Source: Leishmania martiniquensis
Lineage: Eukaryota; Euglenozoa; Kinetoplastea; Trypanosomatida; Trypanosomatidae
Assembly (NCBI RefSeq): GCF_017916325.1
Contig: NC_090168.1
Location: forward strand, 381,692-445,691
DNA: 64,000 bases
Direction of reading: 5' to 3'
Of the stretch, positions 38,607 to 49,078 are shown piece after piece; position 1 is the first letter of the stretch, and each line of letters begins with the position of its first letter. The notes under the pieces are model-generated. The model had not been told where the DNA came from. It made no database searches and saw only the letters and a list, made by a program, of their open reading frames with translations. A program made the translations under genes and the position numbers.

Positions 38607-41600
38607 ATGGAAAAGTGTCGTATGGGGTCTTCTCGCGGCGGAAGAGAACGGTTCGTGGCTGTGCAAAAGGGCGCACGCGCTGGTCGCTCGAAGGATGCAC
38701 TGCCGCCCAAGTGTATCGGCAGCGATGACCGGCCCTCAAGCGCGTTGGGGACGTCTCCGCCTGCCCCGCAAGGCGGCCACCCCACACCGCCACCCACCTC
38801 CCTAGGTGGGGCCACCACTGCTATGTCTGGGAACGCCCCCCGCCACGCCGCGACCTGTGCAGCAAGCATGCATCAATGGATCTTGGCCGTGAAACCGCCA
38901 CCTCCGCCGACCGAAGCCGTCGCAACTCCGTCTGTTTCAAGCGCAGCGGTAGAGAAGGGGATGCGCAGCGGATGCTCGACCAGCGTGGGAACCAGTGGTA
39001 GTAGCCGGTACAGCTCCGCATCCGCGGTGGCGCAGCTCCCGCTGGAGGAGCGAATAGGACTGCTGGAACTGAAGAGCATCATGCGTGTGTTTCAGGTGCC
39101 ACAGGACGGGGCGGCGGGTCAATCGATGGAATCGCCTGTGAGTGAACGCCCACATGGCGAAATCGCTGATCATATTATGGGGCCGCAGGCTCTGGATATG
39201 CTCCGTTCGATAGATGAGCTATCCGCCATCGTCGCTGTCCTCCCACGAAGCCAACATGCAGCGCATCCACCTGACCAGCAAGGCGCACGCGACGCGGCCG
39301 GGACGCTTCTCTCTGCAGCATGTCAGCGACAGAAGCACTCGTCTGCCCCTGCCTCCTCGCTCTCTGAGCCGAGTCTTCTTTTGCGGAACTTGTCTCAGGA
39401 CGAATTTATACAAGCCATCCGGTGCGCGGTACCGTCTGCTGCCCTGCCCGAGATCCAGGCCCTGCTCACCAAGGCCATCTCCGAGACGCAGGACACCGTC
39501 TCTTGGAATGATCTGGCCACGTTTCTGGCCACCCGCTCACGACAGAAAGCTGACCTCGCCCTTGAGAATCAGCGCTTCGTCGTCGGCGGCCCCCCATGTG
39601 GGATGGACTTCGATGACCAGCACAGCAGCCCAATCACCTGCGTCGCGGTGGAGCCGGGACGCCGACTCCTCGTGACGGGCTGCAGCGAAGGCTGTGTGCG
39701 GGCCTGGAGCGGCGGCAGTGACCTTGCCTACCGAGGTCTACTGTTGCAGGTGGACAAGTGGATTGTCGGGCTGCATTGGGGGTGCAAGCAGCGGGTTCTC
39801 TACGTGGTTACGATGGACCGCTGGGTTTATGTCCTCGATGGCACCTCGTACGAGGTCCTGCGCGCCTACCACGGCCGTGGCATCACTGAGTCCTCGGCCA
39901 GTATGACATACGCGAGCGAAACGATAGGCACAGTGCACGTCGGCGGGGTGGCGCTGACTAAACGCACCATATCCAGCGCTCGCAGCTATGGCGCCCCCCG
40001 CTTCAGTCCGAAGGACATCAGGCCCCTTGATGCGTCGCCGCCACCGCGGCCCCCTGCTAACCGTGCCGCCTCGCGGGAATCGAAAGGAGAGCGGATGCGA
40101 CGTAAGCTCCTTTCTGCCATGCATTCATGCCGTATCGTGCAGCCGGCAAGCAACGACACCGCTATTGCAGAGCACTCGCGCCGCAGGGGGCCGGCACAGA
40201 CCGACTGCACCTGCAGGAGAGGAGATGCCAGCGCGCCATCAGAATCTCTGGGGCTTACGGCGATGTCATCCCCTTCGTCGACAACTACCCTGGCGACTAC
40301 TTATTTGCTCACGACCGCAAATGTCGCTGAGGTGCTGCACCAGGATAACACCCCACTCACCGGGGCTGGTAGAGGCCCGTACGTTCGCCAACAAGTGAAC
40401 GAGGGCGTTCTCACTGCCCTCGTGGACCCAGTGACGGCGACGGCGTTTCAGGAATCGGCCTTTCAAGAGGACGTGCTGCTACTCGGCACGAGCGCTGGTG
40501 ACGTCTTTCTCTTCCAGCTCGCTCAGCATCACCACCTCGATACGAAGCTGGTGCTGGTCGCGCGGCACGTCTTCCACCAGCTGCATCACGGCCGAGTCAC
40601 AAAGCTAGACCTGCTGCTGTCGCTGCACGCCCTAGTGAGCTCTGGCGACGACGGACACGTTCGTGTCACGTCGCTCGTGACGGGGCAGCCACTGCGGTCC
40701 TTTCACGCAGCGGACTTACCTGAGCAGCATGTGAGCGTAACGGACTTTGACCTGCACCCGCACTTGAAGATGCTGCTGACTGTTGGCCCAGAGCGGCATG
40801 CGCTGGTGTGGGAGTGGACTCAGCCCTCTCCCATCGCTCTGCTTGGCCCCGCTAATAGCCCCTGCTGCGGTGGTGCTTTTGTAGGTGATCGGGTGCTCAC
40901 GCTCAGCCGCGACGGTGTACTTCACGTCTACGACTGCAAAGGGTTTCACCTTCAGCAAGAGCTCTCTTTGGCCTCGGCAAGCTCATTCGACCGCTGTGGC
41001 AGTGGCGTTGGCGCCACCCGCTCTGCCATCTCGAAGATTTACGTGGACGAGGGACCGCAGCGGGTGGTGTGCTTTGGGCATTTTCCCGTTCCCTTGCGCG
41101 TAAAGTGGCAGATTTCCACAGCCTACCCGGAGCGCTACCGAGGGCACTACGTGCCGATCCTCAGAACGCTGTCTTCGCGCGCCTTTAGGCAGGTGGTCAC
41201 GGTGGGAACGGATGGCATTGTCATGACGTGGACGCCGCGGACGGGGGCCAACGAGTTTTCCTTCCTTCTCTCGAACTTTTCGAACGCGACATCAGCGACC
41301 CCCCCTCTTCGACCGACGGCTGCCTCCATGGACGTACTGCAGCGCTGCCTACTCACGGGCTTTGCAAATGGTATCATGGTTGTGTGGAACATCTTGAATG
41401 GCCAAGCCAAGCGCGTCTTGACCGCGGCTTTGGGGGGGACGGCAAGGAAGACAGCGAGGCCCACCTCTGGCCGCAGTAGCTCTGCCGCCGCATCCTCTGC
41501 GGATCGAATGTCGACGACTACCGCAGCGGCGACGACGTCATCGTCGAGGCGTGATGTCACCGCAGTCGGCTCCTTTCTGCGCCACCGCTCTGTTTCTTAC

Positions 41601-44600
41601 ATCTTCGCCATCGGCTCGCACCTTTACGTGGACACGGCAGCGGAGAGCGCTGGCGCCACCGCGTTGAGCAGCGGTCTCCAACTCGGCGAGTTCTCGACCA
41701 CTCCGGCGTCATCGTGGACGTTGCCGAGTGCGCTTGGTGAAGTCACAAAGCTGCTGCAGCTAGGTTCGCAACTTATAGGGTGCGCGACGGCCTCTGGAGC
41801 AGTGCTCCTGTACAATGTCCTCTTCGATCGACAGGAAAGCGCGCCACTGTGGGTGTGCGAGTCTCATCTATCCCCGGCGTGGGCCACCGGCGACTCTTTC
41901 TCCTCTAGATTAACTTCGGTCGCCATGGGCGATGCCGCCGGCTTCGGATGTACGAGCACGCTGCCGTGGCGCAGCGGTGCCGTCTCGCCGGCGGGCGCGC
42001 CGCGTCAGCGCCGCGTCTCTGGTGGCACAGCGCTCTTCCTCGAATCCCTTCTGAACAGAGCCGACGCTGAGCCGGCGGCGGCGGTGGCGGCGACGACGGG
42101 CGCTGTTGTCTCGCGAGTCAGCCTCATGATGACGCTGTCGGCAGTCCACCCGCGGCTGCTGATCGTGGGGCAGGAGGACGGCACAGTCTCTCTCTGGCAT
42201 ACACTGCGTCGAGTTTGCCTTGGAGCCGTGAGTTTGACTAGTGCTGCTGGGGTCGAAGATTCGAAGGCGGGTGAGGGCGCCGAGCGCGGTGGCACCACTG
42301 GTGGATGGACGATGGTGGCCGTGGATATCGACGAAACAGAGGGGCGCGTGCTCGTGTTCGGCGACGGCGAGGGTAACGTGCACGTGTGCCGTGTGAAGTG
42401 GAAGGTGCTGACAGACTTGCAGGAGCAGGCGGCTGCTCTCGCGATGCCTAATCTTGCTTTATACTGCCGGATGTCGGCGCCCGCGCAGGAACACCACCCC
42501 ACCGTGGAAGCGTCAGCGGCCAGCTCACCGGAGGATGCGACGGCTGCTGAGCGGTCGCTGCCGGTGCTGCAGCAACTGGAGCGCGTGCACGTGTTTGCAA
42601 GCGGGCTCGTGCTCGCTGGCATCCGTGTCATCCACGCAGGCAAGGTGAGCTCAACCGTGGGTGACGCCGCACCGCTGAGTAACGCAAGCGCGGGCGCCAA
42701 AGATGTTCTTCCGTCATCGGAGGCTGGCGAGGGCTTCCCCGAGCTCAGTGTTTCGCTGGAGACGCACACAGATGCTGACAGACCTCATTTGGTCATCTTG
42801 TGCACCGGGGTCGATCGTTATGTGCGTCTCTTCACGCTGGCTGGGGTCCCGATTGGAGAACTCGGAATGGACGAGTGGGACACCACTCGGCCCTCGACCT
42901 TCCGCTTCCTGGGCAAGCCAACCGTACCACCTGCGCTACCGCTCTCGTGCCCGCTTTGTGGCAACGTTGATTGGCAGCACGAAGCTCATGATGCAATTAA
43001 GAAGAGCGACTGCTACCATGATTACTTGGCAGACCTGTACGAGACACACCACACACGACCTGCGGCGCTGGTGGGGCCTCTCAGGAGGCTTGCTAGCAGT
43101 GGCAGCATGGCGCTAAGGCGAACGATGGGCAGTTCCACCCATCGCGACACCCTTGGCTCACCCTCACCACTCACGGCTGCCAGGACACCGTCGGCGACCC
43201 ATACGTCACCTGCCCTTGATGTCGAGGACCCACCGCGCAAGGCTGGCAGCGTTGCCGGATTTAACAGACCTTCGAGCCACGGACACACAAATACCCTCGT
43301 TTTTGGAGAGAGCACAAAGCCAGGCACCAGCACTGCCCATGAGCTGCCCTCAAACGACGCTGGCAGATTTCTTCCCTCAGAACTGCGGCCCGACTCACCG
43401 AGCCCCATTAAGCGCTGCCTGCGCGCCCGCCTCACGCCAACTTCACGGCACCGCTATGAGACAGGTCAGTGCTTTCGCGGCCTGCTCAAACACTCGCATG
43501 CACGCCAGCTCCTGCACTGCCACTGGCAGGGATGCGCACCCCCCTTGTCTTCGGACTCCCAGCCTCTGGTAGCTCTACCTGTGCTGCCCAGCCTTCTGCT
43601 CGGTACTTCTTCGACATCTACCGGGGCAACCCCCGCGCCAGCAGGGACCTGGTCGAACGCGCTCCTTGCAGCCAACGATTGCAGCAGTTCCTCTGGGCAA
43701 AGCAGAGCTTCAGAGCACTTTCTACGGCCGTTGGGGTGCGCGGCGGTCACCTCTGCCAGCTTCCTAGATGAACGGCATGCGCCTGGCCACGCGCCCATCA
43801 GGCAGCACCGGAGCGTCCTTTGTAAAGCGCTTCCCCCAACAGATGTGGAAGGGCCCATGATGCTCCGCCGTTCCAGTACGGCCTCGACCGATGCACCTGG
43901 CAGCGCCGTTGGAAGCCCGCGAAATAGAGTGCGGCAGTCGTGTGCGACGGTGGCGGCTCTTCGTTCGTTGACCGCGGTGCCGCACCCCAACTCAGACACG
44001 ACTGAGGCGCGGCGTCTTGACCTGCCGGCGTCGGAGGGCTCGTCGCTGGTTAGTCGGGCACCGCCTTTGCCCGCTGAGCACGCAAGTGCCGATACGCAAA
44101 GCTCGTCGTCCTCGCATGCAGTTTCCGCATCCGCACCGATGCTTAAGACAGTGGCGCCTTTGCCCGCCGGTGCCTTCCAGAATGGATGCGTAGCGGACGT
44201 CGAGCAACAGAGATTCATCTCAGCGCTTTCTTTCCTGTCCAACGAGCGAGCGCGCCTCGTCAAGAGCACCTGTACGGCAGCAACGCGGGAGCACCTGGCT
44301 GCACTAGCGATCCCAACTATCACCCACTCTGTATCAGCGGGCGGTGCTGGAGACGCTTCCGCGGTGGCCGCCCTGCAGCATTTGTCATCAACTTTGCAGG
44401 GGCCAGGGCCGGTGTCGGCGGCCTCTGCCTCCCCCTCCCTGACACCAGCGCTGGATGTGCACAAATACGTTGACTCGATTCTTGAGAAGCGGCGATCGCT
44501 TCTCGGGGGCCGTGCGCCTGTGGCGCAGGAGGCGACGAGTTCTTCCAAACGATTTCTTGCCGAGGTAACCTCTCGAATGTACTTGGCTCCAGTGGAGGGG

Positions 44601-44675
44601 CCGCCAACGCCCTTCTCTGACGTCTCGCGGCCGCACCACTCGGCCACCACGCCACCGTCCAGAATGCGGCAGTGA
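38607..44675 (+). CDS. Giant WD-repeat protein with EF-hand-like segment
   Basis: 2022 residues. The N-terminal 200 residues are low complexity. A helical EF-hand-like region follows (about 255-310: L-S-Q-D-E-F-I-Q-A-I-R-C, then D-T-V-S-W-N-D-L-A-T-F-L). Next is a WD-repeat array from about 340 to 1420, with typical strands such as S-P-I-T-C-V-A-V-E-P...V-T-G-C-S-E-G-C-V-R-A-W and L-V-S-S-G-D-D-G-H-V-R-V, L-L-T-V-G-P-E-R-H-A-L-V-W-E-W, V-T-V-G-T-D-G-I-V-M-T-W and V-G-Q-E-D-G-T-V-S-L-W. A C-P-L-C-G-N-V-D-W knuckle lies near 1450. The remaining 570 residues are Ser/Pro-rich with short helices. EF-hand plus WD order recalls the animal WDR49/WDR64 family, found in cilia, but the match is by architecture only. 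Start: first ATG after the acceptor; repeats are interrupted by long insertions. Confidence 0.85.
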   Translation: MEKCRMGSSRGGRERFVAVQKGARAGRSKDALPPKCIGSDDRPSSALGTSPPAPQGGHPTPPPTSLGGATTAMSGNAPRHAATCAASMHQWILAVKPPPPPTEAVATPSVSSAAVEKGMRSGCSTSVGTSGSSRYSSASAVAQLPLEERIGLLELKSIMRVFQVPQDGAAGQSMESPVSERPHGEIADHIMGPQALDMLRSIDELSAIVAVLPRSQHAAHPPDQQGARDAAGTLLSAACQRQKHSSAPASSLSEPSLLLRNLSQDEFIQAIRCAVPSAALPEIQALLTKAISETQDTVSWNDLATFLATRSRQKADLALENQRFVVGGPPCGMDFDDQHSSPITCVAVEPGRRLLVTGCSEGCVRAWSGGSDLAYRGLLLQVDKWIVGLHWGCKQRVLYVVTMDRWVYVLDGTSYEVLRAYHGRGITESSASMTYASETIGTVHVGGVALTKRTISSARSYGAPRFSPKDIRPLDASPPPRPPANRAASRESKGERMRRKLLSAMHSCRIVQPASNDTAIAEHSRRRGPAQTDCTCRRGDASAPSESLGLTAMSSPSSTTTLATTYLLTTANVAEVLHQDNTPLTGAGRGPYVRQQVNEGVLTALVDPVTATAFQESAFQEDVLLLGTSAGDVFLFQLAQHHHLDTKLVLVARHVFHQLHHGRVTKLDLLLSLHALVSSGDDGHVRVTSLVTGQPLRSFHAADLPEQHVSVTDFDLHPHLKMLLTVGPERHALVWEWTQPSPIALLGPANSPCCGGAFVGDRVLTLSRDGVLHVYDCKGFHLQQELSLASASSFDRCGSGVGATRSAISKIYVDEGPQRVVCFGHFPVPLRVKWQISTAYPERYRGHYVPILRTLSSRAFRQVVTVGTDGIVMTWTPRTGANEFSFLLSNFSNATSATPPLRPTAASMDVLQRCLLTGFANGIMVVWNILNGQAKRVLTAALGGTARKTARPTSGRSSSAAASSADRMSTTTAAATTSSSRRDVTAVGSFLRHRSVSYIFAIGSHLYVDTAAESAGATALSSGLQLGEFSTTPASSWTLPSALGEVTKLLQLGSQLIGCATASGAVLLYNVLFDRQESAPLWVCESHLSPAWATGDSFSSRLTSVAMGDAAGFGCTSTLPWRSGAVSPAGAPRQRRVSGGTALFLESLLNRADAEPAAAVAATTGAVVSRVSLMMTLSAVHPRLLIVGQEDGTVSLWHTLRRVCLGAVSLTSAAGVEDSKAGEGAERGGTTGGWTMVAVDIDETEGRVLVFGDGEGNVHVCRVKWKVLTDLQEQAAALAMPNLALYCRMSAPAQEHHPTVEASAASSPEDATAAERSLPVLQQLERVHVFASGLVLAGIRVIHAGKVSSTVGDAAPLSNASAGAKDVLPSSEAGEGFPELSVSLETHTDADRPHLVILCTGVDRYVRLFTLAGVPIGELGMDEWDTTRPSTFRFLGKPTVPPALPLSCPLCGNVDWQHEAHDAIKKSDCYHDYLADLYETHHTRPAALVGPLRRLASSGSMALRRTMGSSTHRDTLGSPSPLTAARTPSATHTSPALDVEDPPRKAGSVAGFNRPSSHGHTNTLVFGESTKPGTSTAHELPSNDAGRFLPSELRPDSPSPIKRCLRARLTPTSRHRYETGQCFRGLLKHSHARQLLHCHWQGCAPPLSSDSQPLVALPVLPSLLLGTSSTSTGATPAPAGTWSNALLAANDCSSSSGQSRASEHFLRPLGCAAVTSASFLDERHAPGHAPIRQHRSVLCKALPPTDVEGPMMLRRSSTASTDAPGSAVGSPRNRVRQSCATVAALRSLTAVPHPNSDTTEARRLDLPASEGSSLVSRAPPLPAEHASADTQSSSSSHAVSASAPMLKTVAPLPAGAFQNGCVADVEQQRFISALSFLSNERARLVKSTCTAATREHLAALAIPTITHSVSAGGAGDASAVAALQHLSSTLQGPGPVSAASASPSLTPALDVHKYVDSILEKRRSLLGGRAPVAQEATSSSKRFLAEVTSRMYLAPVEGPPTPFSDVSRPHHSATTPPSRMRQ

Positions 44676-45782
44676 AATGGAAGTGCCCATGTGCAGTGCG
44701 GTGGGATGCAGAAGGTGGCGCCGCCGGTGTCCTCTGGCGCGCTGCGCGGCATGAATGTGCACTGGAAGGCATGTATGCGCGCCTGTGTCCTCAGACGGGC
44801 GGGCCCCCCACCCCACCGCGTTCTTTACCGTGCCGCGGCCTACCGTCGCCTTTCCTCTTTGCCCGCTCACATAACGCTTCGGGACCATTTCTCTTTCTTT
44901 TGGTGTCGTACTCTGCTGTGAAGTACTCACACACTTACACCTGCACACCGCTCCCTCCCTCCCACCCTACCCAAAGCCGTCCTCTCGTCCCCGCCTGCCC
45001 CTGCAGAGAAAGGTAGGAGGGGGCAATGGATACACCTCCTCCAGCTTTTTTCGGCTTCATCTATTTTTTTCTTTGTTTTGGTGCCCCTTCCCCCCCCCCT
45101 GCTGTCTCTTGTCACCTCCACTTTCACAACAAGGGGAATAGGAGGGCGGGGTGGGGGAGAGGTAACAGGAACAATCGCCATGATGTACACCCCCCTCTTC
45201 AGCCTTCGCGTCTATGCCATGCGCCAACTGGCTCTCGATGCGACTTGGACGGCTGCGCTGCTATTCTTTTTTTGTTTTTTTTTTCATCCCTCTCCCTTCC
45301 TGACTTGTACAACTCTCTTTACGTTTCGGTTCGCCTTCTCTTCCGACTCTCTGAACAGTTGTGTGCGCATGCATGTATGCAAAGTGCGCGCGTAAGAGCC
45401 CCCCACACACACACATCTCACACTCACCCCTCGCCTTTTTCCTCTTTTTTAAGCCCTTTCATGATGTTTACTTGAGCACTCGCCTCCTCCCTTGCTCCTC
45501 TCTCCCCCACCTGTTTCTGCTGATCTCCGTCCCCTCTCATGCGTAGTTCCCTCTCATTCAGCTTCATGGAAGAGAAGGCTTCTGCTTCATATTGGGTGGT
45601 GCTCTTTCTCTATGATGCGTCAAGTCGACAAGAAGGCTGGTAGACTCCCTGTTTACAGCAGTCGTCACATGGCACCCTCTGCCTTTCCTCCCCTCACAAC
45701 GACCCCGCCATTGGGAATGACCGACGCGCCTCACTGTGCTTAAATGCCGCTCCTGTTTGGTTGCTTCTTGACCTGAAACAGC

Positions 45783-46250
45783 GACCCGGATCGCGGGCGG
45801 AACAGAGAGGGGTGGAGGGCGGGAGCGCGCGGCACACACCCCTCTTCGTGTGCGAGCACCAGGCAGCCCACCCTTCGCCTCCGTTCCTTCATCCCGCAGC
45901 GCCCTTTCAGCCCCATGCGGAGCGCCCTCTGGTGGCGATAGGACGACGCACCTGCGGCAGCGGCCGCGCTATCGCCATTCGTATGATGGGCCGCGTGCCA
46001 GCGCGACTCGAGCGTACCCCACGCGGCCCTCTCCCTCTGCCTGCCGGTGTGGGGAGCCTTGGGGCGACCGCCCTAGGTGTGCGCGCTCAGACGGGTAGCG
46101 TACGGGGCAGGGGGGCGGCGCTCGCGATGGCCGAGTGCGGCGCTGTGCTGTAGCGTGTGTGTGTGTGTGTTTGCACACGGCCGCCCCGCACCAGGCAGCC
46201 GCGTCTGTGGCAGGGCCGGTGATGGAGGAGGATGTGGGCCGGAAGCAGAG
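45783..46250 (+). repeat. Interspersed repeat copy 5 (SIDER-like, tail type A, diverged 5' end)
   Basis: Core identical to the other copies from AGAGAGGGGTGGAGGGCGGG onward, but the first ~30 bases are altered (ACCCGGATCGCGGGCGGAAC), destroying the 5' hairpin of the other copies. Ends with tail type A, as copy 1 does. It lies about 1.1 kb after the WD gene stop. Confidence 0.85.
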
Positions 46251-47604
46251 CTGAACTTGTATGCTCCATAGCAGAATAGACACCCTGAGAGGCAAAGGCC
46301 CAAGGCAACGCTCTCCGTTTCGTCGGATGGCGTGCGCGTATCGGCGAGGCTGTTGGTTGTTTCTTTTGTATCATCCGCTCAAATTGAAGCGAAACCAAAT
46401 GTCGGAGACCTCGTCAGCCTTACAGAAAGGTACACAGGAGCAGCAAAAATAGGCAAGACTACTGTTCGCAGCCCAAGTTCTATGCAATACGGCTGCTTGG
46501 GGAACAGCCGTTGAGAGGGAGTGGGCGCATAGCGCCACGTTGGCCGGTCTATGCGGGCGCGCCGAATTCGCAGCCCCTAACTTGCGTTCTCTCCCTTTAC
46601 GACGGCTGTGCTGACGACGCCCCTGTCTCTCACGCAGTCTTTTTTTTTGTCCCCTCTTGGCGCTCGCTCTGCTCCTCTAGCAGCCAGCTATGTGGCACGA
46701 ACACCCGCAGCTATCACCACAGCAGCAGATGGGGCCTCTCTCTATCCGATTCGCTCTCTCTACTCGCACCCGCTTCGCCCCCCCTCTTGAGCCCTTTTTT
46801 TTCTGCAGTCGCCACTGACGGCTTCACGCGCACCCCACCCGCCCGACATTGGACTCTTCCCTCTCGCCTCTTCGGCTTTGGGTCTGCTTCAGATTTTTTG
46901 TATGCGCAGCCCAGCGAGCGCTGAAGGCAGGCAGGCTCATCTCCACAACGCACCTTTTTTCCCTTCCTCTAGTTCGACGGCGTAGAGGCGTACGCCCTTC
47001 CTCCCTCGAGGTGTCGCGCGCTCCGTGGTCGATTTGTGGAGGCAACCGGAAGGCTCGCACAGGGACCTCTCTGCCGGACCGCGTCGCGTCCTTTCAGCTT
47101 CCTTCTCGCTGGTTTCGCCTTCTTCACACCCCCGCCTTTTCTCTTTCCCTTTCACATACTTTTACGCCTGCCGTTCGCACTCGTCGCCCTTCATTCGACT
47201 CAAGGTGAAGCCTTTGCCCCCCTCCCCTCCCTCCCTTCCAACTTTTCGCAGCGGCCGCTGTTTTTTTTCCCTGTCGGCGTCGCCGCGGTTGTTCCTTCTT
47301 GCTGCACCTCTACTCCACTACTTGAAGTCTTTTTCTCACACTTGGCGTTGGCACTGTTGCGTCTGCCCCTCTCTCGGTATTACTCGATGCTAGTCGGATA
47401 GATAAATGGTATGCGCTAGTGCTTCATGGTTCTTTCTCCGATATCGCTCCCTTTCCGTCTCGCGCGCCAGTGCCCTCCCTTTGCAGCCTCCCACACACGT
47501 CGCTGACCTCTAGGCGTCAAACTTCAACATCTTCGACATCACTTACCACTGGTCGCCGAACGCGGCCGACTAGTTTTTTCTTTTTTGGGGGGGTGCGCAT
47601 GTAG

Positions 47605-47645
47605 CACCTCTTCCCTGCTCATCACCTGTGCTGCCCTCTGCGCAG
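47605..47645 (+). promoter_or_regulatory. Putative trans-splice acceptor for NAPRT
   Basis: CACCTCTTCC... pyrimidine-rich tract ending CTCTGCGCAG at 47645. No ATG before 47834. Confidence 0.55.
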
Positions 47646-47833
47646 ACACGACGTGCTCGCCCCCTCCGTCACCTCCACCTCTGTGCTCATTTTCTCGAGA
47701 GCTGGCCGCGTCGAGTCCGCAAGGAAACGCCCCTGTGGTAGGTAGCGAATCGTGCCTTTTACTTGGCTTGCTTTGCTTCGCGGAAACGGTCAGCGAAAGA
47801 GGCAGCGAGGAGAGCGAACGCGCCCACAGCACG

Positions 47834-49078
47834 ATGGCTCACCCCAACCAGCTCTCCCCGATCATCGGCTCCTTTCTGGACACCGATGCGTACAAATTGC
47901 ACATGCAGCAGGCCGTCTTTCATCAGAGCCCAACTGTGATGGCGGCCTATGAGTTCTGTTGCCGAAACAAGGAGGATCACCTTGGCGTGTACGCGGATTT
48001 GGTGCACCGGCACGTCCAGGAGATGGTCAGTGTGCGTATAACGGAAGAGGAGTTGGCGTACTTGTCAACGCTGCCCTACTTCAAGGAGGATTACCTCGAG
48101 TACCTGCGCAGCTACCGCTTCAAGCCAGAGCAGGTGCACATTCGCGTCGTGCCGCCCATGCTGGCATGCGAAAAGAACGACTTCGGCGAAGACGGTTCCG
48201 ACCTGGCGGTGACGGTGGAGGGGCCATGGGTGGAAACGATATTGTGGGAGATACCGCTCCTGGCGATCATAAGCGAGGTCACCCAGCGCCACCGCCACCC
48301 TCGCGTGGGTCCGGCGGAGGCCCTGGCTACCCTGCACGAGAAGCTCGATCGTTTCTTCGCAAACCACTCCAAGGCAGAGCTCGAGACCTTCAAGGTAGTT
48401 GACTTCGGCACACGCCGGCGGTTCAGCCAGGCGGTGCAGGAGGTGGTCGTGCGAGCGCTGAAAGAGGATGCGCGATTCGGACCGCATCTGACCGGCACGA
48501 GTAACTATGACCTGGCGCGGCGCCTCGGCCTGCAGCCTGTGGGTACACAAGCGCACGAGTGGTTTCAGGCCTTTCAGCAGCTTTCTCCAGAGTTGCGCCG
48601 CTCCCAGACGATGGCGCTGGACTGTTGGTTGCAGGAGTACCCCGAGTACCTCAGCATTGCGCTTACGGATTGCATTACTATGGACGCCTTTTTGAACGAT
48701 TTTGACACGCGCCTGGCGAACGCCTATAAAGGTTTGCGGCAGGACTCTGGTGTACCGGAGGAGTGGGCACAGAAGGCCCTGGCGCACTACAAAGCTCTCG
48801 GTATCGATCCTCGCACCAAGTCGCTCGTCTTCTCGGATGGCCTCGACCTGGAAAAGGCGGTGGAGCTATACAACTGCGTCAAGCAGGAGGTTAATGTGGT
48901 GTGTGGCATCGGCACTCAGCTGACCTGCTCCATCAAAAGCGTTCGCCCGATGAACATGGTCATCAAGATGGTTCGATGCCAGGGCAAGCCGGTAGCGAAG
49001 GTGTCCGACAGCCCTGGCAAGAGCATGTGTGACGACCTCGAGTATGTGGAGAAGCTGAAGGGGGTCTTCAAGGCTTGA
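47834..49078 (+). CDS. pncB: Nicotinate phosphoribosyltransferase
   Basis: 414 residues, close to bacterial PncB (about 400). Makes nicotinate mononucleotide from nicotinate and PRPP with ATP hydrolysis, the first step of the Preiss-Handler NAD route; trypanosomatids depend on salvage because they lack de novo NAD synthesis. Visible: F-L-D-T-D-A-Y-K-L-H-M-Q-Q near 14-26; F-G-T-R-R-R-F-S near 190; the block G-T-S-N-Y-D-L-A-R-R-L-G-L ending in Q-A-H241-E-W, the His phosphorylated in this family; Y-K-G-L-R-Q-D-S-G near 300; F-S-D-G-L-D-L near 335; and the C-terminal K-P-V-A-K-V-S-D-S-P-G-K. Much closer to the gammaproteobacterial type than to animal NAPRT. Start: first ATG after the acceptor. 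Confidence 0.97.
   Translation: MAHPNQLSPIIGSFLDTDAYKLHMQQAVFHQSPTVMAAYEFCCRNKEDHLGVYADLVHRHVQEMVSVRITEEELAYLSTLPYFKEDYLEYLRSYRFKPEQVHIRVVPPMLACEKNDFGEDGSDLAVTVEGPWVETILWEIPLLAIISEVTQRHRHPRVGPAEALATLHEKLDRFFANHSKAELETFKVVDFGTRRRFSQAVQEVVVRALKEDARFGPHLTGTSNYDLARRLGLQPVGTQAHEWFQAFQQLSPELRRSQTMALDCWLQEYPEYLSIALTDCITMDAFLNDFDTRLANAYKGLRQDSGVPEEWAQKALAHYKALGIDPRTKSLVFSDGLDLEKAVELYNCVKQEVNVVCGIGTQLTCSIKSVRPMNMVIKMVRCQGKPVAKVSDSPGKSMCDDLEYVEKLKGVFKA

Larger units (their letters stand above)
44676..47833. other. Long intergenic region with one interspersed repeat copy
   Basis: C/T-rich 3' flank of the WD gene, repeat copy 5 (45783-46250), then further C/T and T runs and the NAPRT acceptor at 47645. 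No gene supported. Confidence 0.65.
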
